Shown in pieces: positions 1-10,799 of a DNA stretch of 64,000 bases. Where the stretch lies: the NCBI GenBank assembly GCA_946807835.1, contig OX327683.1, positions 7,321,001 through 7,385,000 of the forward strand. Reading direction: 5' to 3'. This DNA is from Ailanthus altissimus. Lineage: Eukaryota > Streptophyta > Magnoliopsida > Sapindales > Simaroubaceae. The position numbers were made by a program, and so were the translations under genes. The notes below the pieces were generated by a model that saw nothing but the letters and a program-made list of their open reading frames with translations, ran no database searches and was not told where the DNA came from. Numbering within the stretch: the stretch's first letter is position 1; each line of letters opens with the position of its first letter.

Positions 1-544
1 CTTGTGCTGCTTTCTTGAATACTTGACTTGCTGATTTTATTCCTAAAAGAAACAAAGAAACTAGCATAATTAAAATTGAAAATAAGATAATAAAAATAAA
101 AATAAAAACTACTTGAGTTGCCTCCTAATAAGCGCTTGATTTAACGCCGTCAGCTTGGCGGGGCTCTTTCTACTCTTATGGAGGATCAAAGTCAATGGTG
201 GAAGCATCTTTATATGCGAGCTTGTTAGGCTTTCTTTCTTTTAGCTTCCACATCTTCTTTATTAGATCTTGGGCAGCAACTTGTTCCTTTTTCTCCTCGT
301 GTTTCTCTGGAAAGACTTGAATCTTAGACTGGTGAAATGTCTCTTTTGTGCCATTCTCTTCGACCCTATCATCATACTACTTTTTTCTTCTTCTTCTTCT
401 TCTTCTTTCTTCTCTTTCTATACCTTAACGCTTCTTTTTGATATGAGGATTCAACATCTCCATATCGTTGAGCTCTTTGGTGTTTGATGGCACCACATTA
501 ATGTTGTAACAGTCAAGTAATATAGTGCGTATGGGCTGATTTTG
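1..544 (-). other. Post-gag spacer of the Athila-like element
   Basis: This stretch has no pol homology that I can see. Read on the minus strand it has a GAA-rich run (near 412-384), then a short lysine/glutamate-rich reading frame ending in a stop near 179 (its last residues read like KDASTIDFDPP), then the conserved AAGCGCTTATTAGGAGGCAA-like boundary motif and an A-rich tract. The lysine-rich reading frame matches no Athila pol domain I recognise. Confidence 0.5.
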
Positions 545-2086
545 CTATTTGTTACTAGTATTTTCTACTGTGTTGTCACATTTCTGCACCTTAGATTGTT
601 GCTGCACTTTAATACCAATTTTTACATGTTCCATTGTTGAGAATTCTGCACTTTTATGAGATTCTGCACTATTTTCTAGACTAGTATGTTGTTGATTTTC
701 TATTTCAACACTTGTTTGACACCTTTGTAGCCTTTGAAGAAAAGGAATAGGCGGTCTATATGGTTGCACTTTATTTTTCTGCACTTCCTTCTCTTTTATA
801 CTTGATGGTGGTGGTGTGGATGTGTTTTCTTTTAAGATCTTACCACTCCTCAAGTTGATAGCTTGGCATTGCTTTATATTCTCTTTTAGATTTATCTTAA
901 TATAACTTGGTAGCGTGCCTTGAGGTATCCTATTAATTGCAGCAGCAAGTTGTCCCATTTGAACCTCTAAATTCTTCAAAGATGCTGAATGATTCTGTAG
1001 GATAACATCATTAGACTTCATATATTGCATAAACATATCTTCCAATGTCGGCTTATTTTCTTGTGGTGGTGAAAATCCTGGGGGATTTATTGGTCTAAAT
1101 GGATTTTCTTGGTTGTAATGCCAAAAAAAGTTAGGATGATCTCTCCACATCGGATTGTAGGAATTTGATTGTGGGTTAGGTTGTTGACGATTGAAATTGA
1201 CCACACAATTCATTGTTTTTATGCACCACCCATTTATGTGGTTATCATCACAAAAGTCACATGTCACTTGTCGGGTTTTGACGTCATTCATTGCATCAAA
1301 CTTCTTAGATAAAGTATTGATTTGAGCTATCAATGCATTGAATGCATCAATTTCATATATATCGGTAACTCTCTTAGGTGTAACTCTCTCTACTGGCCAT
1401 TGGTAACTGTTTGATGCCATCTCTTCTAATAAATCATAAGCTTCATTTGTAGACTTATTTATTAAATCTCCTCTAGCTGCAGCATCTATAATAGTCCTCA
1501 AATGGCCTACTAATCCATTATAGAACGTTTGGACTAATAGCCAACTAGGAACTCCATGATGAAGACACTTCCTTAACATGTCCTTAAAGCGCTCCCATGC
1601 CTTATACAATGACTCTCCATCAATTTCACTGAATGAGGTGATGTTATTTCTCATCTTTGCTGGTGAAAAAATCTTGGCTAAAAACTTCTGTGCTAGATCT
1701 TCCCACGTCAATATGGATTCTGACGGCAATGACATTAATTAACTCTTAACTCTATCCTTTAAGGAGAAAGGGAATAGTCTCAATCTGATGGCATTGTCGG
1801 AGACTCCGTTGTATTTGAAGGTATCACAAATTTTCAAAAAAATTATGATATGCATGTTAGGATCATCATTGGGAGCTCCGCTAAACTGTACAATTTCTTT
1901 CAGTATCTGAATAATATTCGCCTTGATCTCAAAGTTATTAGCGTTGATGGTTGGTCGTCGAATACTAGACTGAACACCACTTGTAGTTGAGGTAGCATAC
2001 TCTTTCAAAGCTCTCTGTGGTATCATGGGCTCAAATACAAGATTATTGATATGATCATTGTTTTCCTTCATAGTATAAACTATCAA
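545..2086 (-). pseudogene. gag: Athila-type gag (retrotransposon capsid) with one in-frame stop
   Basis: Two reading frames, 2086-1739 and 1735-545, lie in the same phase and are separated by a single in-frame TAA at 1741-1739. The stop sits at the end of a 'LKDRVKS' segment where the family usually has Trp-Leu. The N-terminal part has the Athila gag signature (PTINANNFEIK, then DPNMHI and ICDTFKYNGVSDNAIRLRLFPFSL). The second part continues the capsid fold (WEDLAQKFLAKIF, SLYKAWERFKDMLRKCLHHG, VQTFYNGL). Further on is a Cys-x2-Cys-x3-His-x4-Cys knuckle, followed by a proline-rich tail that usually leads into protease. The product would coat retrotransposon RNA. With the stop it cannot be made full length. 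Confidence 0.85.
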
Positions 2087-2200
2087 AGCAAAATAAAAAG
2101 AAAATCAAAGTAAAAAAAAGAAGAAAAAATAAAAATAAAAATTTGAATTAAAAGTAAGTAGCTTAATATTAGTATTGATCTAAAGAATAGATAAAACTAG

Positions 2201-2217
2201 TCCCCAGCAACGATGCT
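2201..2217 (-). promoter_or_regulatory. Primer binding site (tRNA-Asp type)
   Basis: The minus strand reads AGCATCGTTGCTGGGGA just inside the LTR end. This is close to the TGGCGCCGTTGCCGGGGA primer site typical of Athila elements, with a few substitutions. Its place between the LTR and gag fits a 5' LTR at 2225-3579. Confidence 0.7.
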
Positions 2218-2224
2218 AAAAACT

Positions 2225-3579
2225 TGATTGTGATACTATAATAGCCTAGCGCAAGTGCATGCTATCGTATCAAGAAATATACGATTTTAAGTACAGATAT
2301 CGATCTCACAAGGACTATGCAATCTAATTCTATAAATCAAGTACTAAAATTGTACCTATTTAACTTTTATTCAAAAAATTACAATATGAAATTATTTAAC
2401 TAATCTACTCTATCAATTAAACTAAACAAAAGTAAAGAATAGAATTCACAAATAAAAATAATCTAGGGTTTTGACTCATCTCCCAGTATTTCATTGGACT
2501 CATTAACCACTTAGTTAATCCCTTAATACCAATTGATTGACTTAGACACTAATCTCATCATAAGCCTCTGTTGATGGTCAAGTGACTATATTCGCATTCT
2601 AACAATCACCTATATGTCTATGGTAATCAAATCAGAATGTAATTTATTAAGATCAAGTCTAAATTATATTATATATGCCACCTAGATATATGTCTATCCT
2701 AGATGAAACTCATAGTTGTTACCCTATGATTATGCATCAAACTACCATAGGCTAAACACATGAATTCCTTCGTTGAGTTCATCATGGTTCTTTAATAATT
2801 CAAAATATTAATCAGGTATACTAAAAGCATTAAACACAAGATAGAATGAATCAATTGAATGTATCAAGTTCATAAACTAAAAATTAACACAATCTAAATC
2901 CATACTATGTTCACATAGTTTAACCCTAGATGAACAAATTAACTCATCACAAAACTAAAAGTATCAAACAAAATTCATAAACATCAACAAGAACAAGAAC
3001 ATAATGATAAAGAAAGAGAAGAAAAACTAATCAAAGTGATTCCTTGATGTGCTTCTCCCTCAATCTTGACTTAAAGCTTGAATCTTAATCTTGGTTCTTC
3101 AATTTTTGGTTTTGATTTTTGATTTTATGTTGTGAATTTTCTCTATAAGTTTTTGCCTCTTTTCTCTCTAAGTTTTTGTCTCCTCCTAGTGTTTTGCCTT
3201 TTTTCTCTCTATTTCTTCTCTCTATTTATAGATTTTTGTCTTCAAAACACTGTTCATGAGTTACTTTAGCAAAATACCGTTCACGAGTTACTGTTTAACC
3301 AAGTATTGTTCACCTCCACGAGCACCGTGGCGCTGGGTTGTAGACGTTGCAGCGCTCAACTACTGACCTGGGCGTCGCGACTCTCAATCATGGGCGTTGC
3401 GGCGCCCAACCCTGGTACCCCTTTCGTATTTTGAGTGTAATTTCTTCGTTTAACGTCTGATTTTTCTCTCGTTTGTTCCTATACGTCATATTTTTTGTCG
3501 TACATCTAATTATGATCAAAAGTCACAATTAAATAGTCAAATATTTATGATTTAGAGTAAAATATAAAAATTGATTACA
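2225..3579 (-). repeat. 5' LTR of the Athila-like element
   Basis: Boundaries are taken from TG at 2225 and CA at 3579 and from the adjoining primer site. Read on the minus strand, a GC-rich module (3414-3320) is followed about 90 bp later by a TATA box (TATAAATAG near 3231-3223) and then a CT-rich leader. The other LTR is outside the window, so the outer edge and the target duplication cannot be checked. Confidence 0.65.
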
Positions 3580-3885
3580 AATCATACTAGTACTTTTACG
3601 TCCCTATTAATATGCCACGTCTTTAAAAAAAATTTTATTTTCCAATTTTATTTTCTGACATTATTGTTCTCCGGCGGTTATGTCTCTTTGAATTTTGGTG
3701 ATGTTTTTGGTTTAACAAGTAAACATGTGAGTAATTTTCTTTTACTTTAAATACTTGGTCACCATTTATATTCTTATCACTTTTTCCTAATTTGAAAAAA
3801 CCCAAATTCTATTTTTCCCCTGCTCTTCTCCTCATAATATCTTTCACAAATCAATTATAAAAAATCTTTCTGAAACCAAAAAACG

Positions 3886-6800
3886 GTGAGAGGTCTAAAT
3901 ACTTTTTCCTTAGACGAATTGAAGTCCGTGTTTCAGTTTTCAAAGGGGGGCAAAGATTTAAAATCTCCTTGTTGGCAAGCCATATGTGGATCCATCTTCT
4001 GTGATGGTTGGAGAAATCCTTCTTTTAGGGGGCATATTCATTGCTTCTGGTTCTTTATTCTCTCTACCATTCACAAATTCCTAAATGTAACTAGTATTTC
4101 CCCCTTCAAATTCATTTATTAGTCTTTCATCTTGTACAAGATGTGACTCTTTTGAACGACATGATTCTCCCTCCTTACAGTCTAACCTTATATGATGCTT
4201 TCTTGACTTATAACCTCTAGCACTTGAATTTAACTATTACTGGTCCTAAAAGGAATGAGAAATTTTTTTTTTTGATTTTGAAGACAAGAAAGGCAGTTTT
4301 GAAAAGCACACGCTAGTGGTAAGCGATGATTGGAAGAGGCCAAGTTACTTTTATGAAGCAACAACCTCTTTTGGGAACTTTAATTGGAAGACCAGACTGT
4401 CCTTCCTTCCATCATAGGGAGAGAAAGGTTCTTACAGAATTTATTTTAGAAGGAGGCGATTGTTTTAAACATTTGTATGCATAGACTTACTGTGAAGGTT
4501 TTCGCGCCTTCTCAAAGTACTCCATTTACCATGCGCCCTTACTTTGGAGCAAGGTTATGGACTTTGACTCTTCCTAACATGTGAATTATGAGAATGGTTC
4601 CCACTTTTAATGTCTGCATGTTTTGCATGCGGATGATGTTTTATCACATTCTTCCAAATGAAATTCTGTTTCTTGCTGACTTAGATGATGACAACGGCGA
4701 TGGTGAGGTTCTATACCATCGTTATACTTACAATGGGTTCTTTCTTGAGATAAGTGAGTGGATTTTTTCTTCTGCTAACACCTTACGTCTTCTTGGTTCC
4801 TGAATTGTGGTTCTTTTTACAACCATTAACTTTAGAACTATTTCCATTACTAAGAAAGGTGAGATACTTGATTTCTCACTTGTTAACGCTTCTTCCAGTT
4901 ATGACAACAATTTATGTTTTAGTGTAGGTTTCTCAGATAATGCTCCTTAAGATCCTCTTGCTTTTCTAGTTATTGTTAATCCTTCCATCGGTTATACTTC
5001 TGTAGCTAAACCCTCAATGGCATTTTCACCGAAATCCTTGCAATCGATTCCTTTCACTGAAGATTGTTCCACTGCTGGTTCTTATACGATTGAACCATCA
5101 ATTCCTTCTTAAGAGTCCATCTCCTAAAGAAGTTAGACCTTTCGATGTGGAGGCGTCAACAGTTCTTTCAGTCGGCCCGCTTCTATGGAGGAAGGTAAGT
5201 TATTTTTTGCTCATGTTTTCTTGATGGTCATCTTTATTTCCATCAAACATTCTGCTGCCCTCCGTTTACAAATCTTCGGGTCTTTATGAAAGACCTTCTA
5301 GAGGTGTTTTAGATTTTGTTCGACAGAGGCTTAAAAAAGCAAGGATGGTGAGAAAAAAGAGAAAGGTGTCTAAAGACATACTTAGGGGTTCTGACTCTGC
5401 AACCTCTCTATAAAAAATGTAAAGTACTTTGATCCTTCTGCAGAAGGTACGATTCTGAGATTCCGACCAAACCATATGTAGTTGAGTGGCTGGTTCTAGA
5501 GGCTATAATAAAATTAGTCATAGTACCTGAGGCCATAATAAGGCCTTATGAAGAAGCAAAGTTGTTTCCAATGGAACCTGTTGAGGAGGGTAGTTCCATG
5601 CTTGATAGTGGTGAATCCTTCATAGGTTGAGATTGTTCCATCTTCTATTCCGAATCCAGCCTTAGAAAGTTTTGTTCCTCTAAGTGGATAGTTGTTTATT
5701 GAATTTTAATTTTCTTTTATTATTTTTTCTCTCATTCTTGATTTTGACTTTTCATGGTATCTTTTTGTAGAGGAGCTAATAAATATTAGGAGCGATTTAT
5801 AGAGTCTCGCTCTCCTTAAGAACAAGAGTGGAAAGAGTAAGTAATGTCCCACCTCCTCCTTGAGTTGGTGTTAATGTGTTTTAGAGTATATGAATGTAAT
5901 TGTGTACATGTTGAAAAAAATTAAATATATATATTATATACACGATTTCACAGCGAAATTAAGCATATGATCAACATATACACATGTAACTTATATCATT
6001 AACAATATAAAATGACAGAAAACATACTCTTGAAGAACTTCGATGAAGATTTTGATTTCGGGTTCTTCCTAACTCTAACTTTGAGCTTACCTTGAAGTGT
6101 ACTATTGTTCAATTCTAGTTCACAACAATCCGGTGGGATTGTGAAACTAGAATAATAGCAACTAAATTTTCAGCAACAAGGTTTTATTTCTTAAAAAAAA
6201 AATAAGAAGAAATTTTTTTTCTCTCTAGTTTTTCTCATAATCATTTGTTCAAAGAAAAACTCTCAAAAACTAAAAACTTTCTCCAATTCTCTCTTCTTTC
6301 ACGTTTTTGCTTCATCCATTTTTAATTAATTATTTAATTCACTTTTTATATGTGTTAAGTATTTTACAAGTGCTCCCAAAATTGATTAAGTGGCCAAAAA
6401 ATTAAAAAAAAGAAAGATTTAGTGGCTATTATATCTAATTAGGTATATGTCTACCACCTAAACCAAAATAATAAACAACTAAATAACTATTATTATTTAT
6501 TTAAATAATATTTATTCAATTATTCAAAAACTATTTGAATAATTAATTTTACCTTATTTGATTTTACTAATATGATTAATGAGTGAATTCATGGTAAAAC
6601 AATTCATAGAACAAAATTATGCCACTTGTCAACTTTTAATTAGTTAACAACTCTTGCCAACTAATTAAGTGATGTACTTAATATTTAAGTCTAGATAAGT
6701 GCACAACCTGAGGAACCCTAAAATATATTGCTGAAATTTCTAGGATGAAATTGTTCAATCCATAATGCTGCCACAGTGCACGATGAGTGCACTTCATATT

Positions 6801-9235
6801 GTGAGACTCTCTAGGTCCACGCCTGAATTATCATATGGAACTCCTTTATACATCCGTGAACGATGCCCTCACACACGTTACGGATATAACAAAGCGGTGA
6901 GTTAAACCATACAAGTTGAGGTTATAACATATTCGTATAATCCCTCCACCATTCATATCCAGGTAGAGCGAAGATATAGATCAACACCGTCAAATCTCTA
7001 TATGCTCGACTGTAATCTCTTATCTAGAATTGTATTTCAATAAATAATATTTGCAAACACTTTTGTGATATTATTTATCCTTAGGGTCAAACTCTTTTTT
7101 CGAGAATTACTACTTATGGTCATAAGACTTTCTAAAATACAATCTTAGAGTATTAGGATATATTACTTACCTAAATAAGCCGATGGATCCTATATTTATG
7201 CACACCAGACTCCATAAGTATTAGACCATACCCAGCGACACCCAGTGGTCAGACTATAAAATATTTTTGACATGTGTGGAACTAAAGTATGATGGATCAC
7301 TCACAAGCCTACTGTGGCACTTAGGTCAAAGTATCACAAATATTACTCAACTCGAAAGACCCTCTATTGACGGCTTTATGAGATGCCTATTGGAGGTCTT
7401 TATGAGTCTGTTCAGTATTCAGTCCTTATTGAATACCTGTATTTCTATACTAGCTTTCACTAAACTTATGGTCTGTTAAGACTAACCAGCTGAATCATCA
7501 AGATATAGACATACACCGATTTATATATTTATTAAAGTATTCACTAACAGACTAGTATCAGTGAAGATAGATCAAGAACATAATATTTGAGAACATATTT
7601 ACATAATGACATTTCCTAACACTATTTACAACCAACTATATCATTACTAATATATTCTCAGGTCTTCGTCCTATTTCAGACAATGCTCTAACTTTTTAGA
7701 TGTTGCTGACTTTTATAACCTAATTATCTTATTAGTGCAAACTCTTAACATTTATAATTCTCAGCGTTACTAATTTTTAACACTAATCTAAACTTCTTTA
7801 GACCAGATCTGAACTCTTTCAGATTATATAATATCTGAAACGTTACAAGCATATTACCATATATAAAATATAATTAGCAATTTAATGAAATGATAATACT
7901 ATTATAAATATTAAACAAATATTTATACATAAAGAAATAACGCGTAAGCATAAATCCTAACAATTAAAGCTAGGGCGGGGATGGAATTTTTTATGAGTTC
8001 ATATTACTCTCCTCTGATAATGCCTCCAAAGAGGGTTTCTCATTTGAGTGATGAGTTTGCCTCACAGTTCTAGACGAGGTAGTATGGACGTTGTGAAGGA
8101 ATCCATTATCCTTTGTATGGATGAAGAAAGCTCTACTACTATACTTGGGTGGCTCTTCACACGAATGAACATAGAGTTACTTTTAGTTATGAGTGAGGTA
8201 GATTGGAAGCTAAAGAGTATTTCATCATGGATAATGGTAAGTTTAGTTTTTGTGTTTGCTGATTTGAGGGTGAGTGTATTATTTCTAACTTAGTTTGTGT
8301 TTGCAGGCTTTGTAGTATGAATTTGTATGACACGAGACGTACAAAGAAAAGCTGAAGGCTTTTTAACATGAATTAGAGAAGTTGAGGGAGCAAATTAAGT
8401 TAATAGTTGATGACAATCTATTACTACAAGGGCAAAATCGTGTCCTCAGAATGTTTAAAGAGGATTAAGGAAGAAAACAAGAGGATAAGAGTTGGTCTTG
8501 TAGAGATGGATACAATAGCTAAGTTAAGGCAAGTGGTGGCTCAGATGACTGTGGAGATTATAAAGCTGAAAAAGGCTAATGAGGACCTAATGCAGGAAAG
8601 AGTAGATCTATAATCTTTGTTAGTATCATATGAGGGCAGGGTATCATTCCTAGAAGGTGAGGTTAAGAATTTGAGGTTTAGGAAGGATACATTGAAGTCC
8701 ACAATTAGTCAGATTTAGGAGTAGGTCTCTGTAACCAACATTTAGGGGCAATAAAGCATGACTAATAGAGGAAAGGTAAATAACCGTGCTATTTTGGAAG
8801 CTGGTTGACTAAAGACGTCTGAGGCTTGAGTGTATGAATTGGAAATTGTTGCAAAGGAGCTTTGAGCTGCTATGGAGAGTTCCCATCATTTAACAAATTT
8901 TTAGGTTGAAGTGTTGGCTTCCAACACCTAATGTAAGCGACGAATGGATGTAGTTATAGGCATTTATGAACGTTAAGTCCTTGTAGCATCTGCCAATTGC
9001 TTTAGTTCGGGATTTAGGTCCTTACGACAGCCCTCTACATATAAGGAAATGCCTAAGGACTTTGATACTGTATATGAGTGGTACAATGGTTGGTTTATGA
9101 GGCATTATAAGGATGAGCATCGATTTATCAATTTTGAATAAGTTGGTGAAGGTGCTTCAGAAGTGAACCTTGATGTTGTAGAGCTATTTAAAGAATCCTC
9201 GGATGAGAATTAGTGGAACCTCCTCTCACTTCTTG
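3886..9235 (+). pseudogene. Gag-like/coiled-coil protein remnant, probable antisense ORF of the Tat element
   Basis: No single frame is open. Pieces in different frames suggest a broken protein: near 3886 (LNTFSLDELKSVFQFSKGGKDL), near 4270-4400 (a segment containing GSFEKHTLVVSDDWKRPSYF, reminiscent of the 'putative gypsy type transposon' domain PF04195), a heptad-rich coiled coil at 8430-8700 (KRIKEENKRIRVGLVEMD, KLRQVVAQMTVEIIKLKKA), and a C-terminal part at 8990-9215 (PKDFDTVYEWYNGWFMRHYKD). Solo LTR X1 splits it at 5875-7962. Function is unknown. Similar proteins are encoded antisense, downstream of pol, in some Tat elements. The family match rests on short segments only. Confidence 0.4.
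5875..7962 (-). repeat. Solo LTR, family X, copy 1
   Basis: A 2.09-kb non-coding block whose reverse complement matches 40329-42478 over most of its length (for example the stretch around 7000-7300 against 40730-41130). Read on the minus strand it starts TGTTAGGATTTATG and ends ACACA, as LTRs do. Flanks are GTTAA at 5870-5874 and ATTAA at 7963-7967, a five-base target duplication with one mismatch. It has a TATA-like box in its 3' third and no reading frame of note. Its superfamily could not be assigned. Confidence 0.7.
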
Positions 9236-9589
9236 TTTCCTCTGTAACTCATGTTTGAATCATTATAAAGCCATTAACGTAATGATTTTTTTATTTAATG
9301 AAAAGAATGAATATTCTTTTTATTTATTCGTGTGATATGCTTTATTTGAATATTGTGTAAATTTATCTAAGTGTTGCTTCCCTAAAAGAGTGTAATTATA
9401 TATTCCCTAGGAATTTAATTTTTGATTTCTTGTGCATGTGATTATATAAAAATTTCTTAGTCTTTTTTCCATATATGTAAGGTGAGAATCACGTAATTGT
9501 GAAAAAAAATGCCAAGTCTTGCTTCTATGTATATGAAATAAGAGTAATTTAGCTAAGTGTGACTTCCCTGTTATAGGTTTATTTTTAAG

Positions 9590-10690
9590 GAAGGGCGACT
9601 TGTGGGTCTATAAACCTTCTAAGGAAGAATTTTTTGTGATCAACGCTTTCAAGGAAGTGTGACCTCGCAGGTTTATGAACCTTCCAAGTAAGAATTTTTG
9701 GTGATTAACACTTTCAAGGAATGGTGATCTCACGGGTCTAGAAACTTTCCAAGGAAGAATTTTTAATGATCATTGTTTCCAAGAAAGGGTGACTGGGGGA
9801 TCTACGACCTTTTAAGGAAGGATTTCCAGTGGTTGATGCTTTCAGGGAATGGTGACCAGTATGTCTACAAGCCTTCCAAGGAAGGATGTTTGGTGATTAG
9901 CGCTTCTAAGGAATGGTGACTTGCGGGTCTATGAATCTTTCAAAGAAGGATTTTTGGTGATCAATGCTTACAAAGGAGGGTGATTCACGGGTCTACATAC
10001 CTTTTAAGGAGGAATTTCTTATGATTGATTTTTAAGAAAGGGTGACCCGCGGGTTTAGTTTCAATGAAGGTATTTTGACAATCAATATTTCTAAGGAAGA
10101 GTGGTCCGTAGGTTTATAAACCTTCTAAGGAGGAATTTTTGACAATAGATCTTTGTAAAGAAGAGTGACCCGTGGCTCTATAGACCTTTCAAGAAGAGTT
10201 TTCTAATAATTAGTCTTTCCATGAAAAGGTGACTCACTTGTCTACGAACCTTCCAAGAATTTATGACAATCAGCCTTTTTAAGGAAGGGTGACCCGCAGG
10301 TCTATGAACCTTTTGAGAAAAATTTTATATCGATTGGTCTTTTTAAGAAATGGTGACCCGTGAGTCTAAAAACCTTTCGATAAGGATGTTTTATAATTGG
10401 TGCTTTCAAGGAAGGGTAACCATGGGGTTTACGAACCTTTTGAGAAAGAATTTATGACAATCGATATTTTTAAAGAATAGTGACCCTAGGTCCATGATCC
10501 TAACAAGAAAGACTTTATAGTGTTTGGTCTTTCTAAAGAAGGGTAACCCATAGTCCACAATTCTTCTAAGGAAGACTTTCTGATAATCGTTCTTTCTAAG
10601 GAAGGGTGAATTAGAGGTCTATAGACATTCCAAGGAAGAATTTTTGACTATAAGTCTAAACAAAGAATGATGACATATGGGTCTACAGTT
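9590..10690. repeat. Degenerate minisatellite, about 17 units of 62-66 bp
   Basis: A unit resembling TTCAAGGAAGGGTGACCCG, then GGTCTATGAACCTTCCAAG, then GAAGAATTTTTGGTGATCA is repeated with variations throughout. Starts of the GAAGGGTGAC-like core fall near 9591, 9653, 9718, 9783, 9845 and 9909. On the minus strand it begins just after the end of integrase (about 10800), the place where Tat-type elements are known to carry hypervariable 3' UTR tandem repeats. Confidence 0.85.
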
Positions 10691-10799
10691 TATTCAAGGA
10701 AGATTTTTTGATGTTAGAAGTTGTTGGATATATGAACTGATAAATATTTATAAATGCTACAAGAGATTATTGTTTTTAGAGAAAAATAATCTTACACAT

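Larger units (their letters stand above)
1..3579 (-). mobile_element. Athila-like Ty3/Gypsy element, 5' part, gag-only
   Basis: Reading on the minus strand from 3579 down, the order is LTR (3579-2225), a tRNA-Asp-type primer binding site (2217-2201), gag (2086-545), a short spacer, and then near 170-120 the conserved motif that normally follows integrase in these elements (a purine-rich GCGCTTATTAGGAGGCAA). Only about 375 bp separate the end of gag from that motif, whereas protease, reverse transcriptase, RNase H and integrase normally take over 4 kb. The 3' LTR lies outside the window. It is either an internally deleted Athila copy or a non-autonomous gag-carrying element of the TR-GAG kind; the sequence alone does not decide. 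Confidence 0.8.

Noticed and set aside
269..487. Plus-strand 72-residue frame
   Set aside because: It comes from the CTT-rich complement of the lysine/glutamate run in the Athila spacer and starts at TTG.
9590..10690. CRISPR-like array
   Set aside because: Units are degenerate head-to-tail tandem repeats of about 65 bp without distinct spacers, in a plant retrotransposon.
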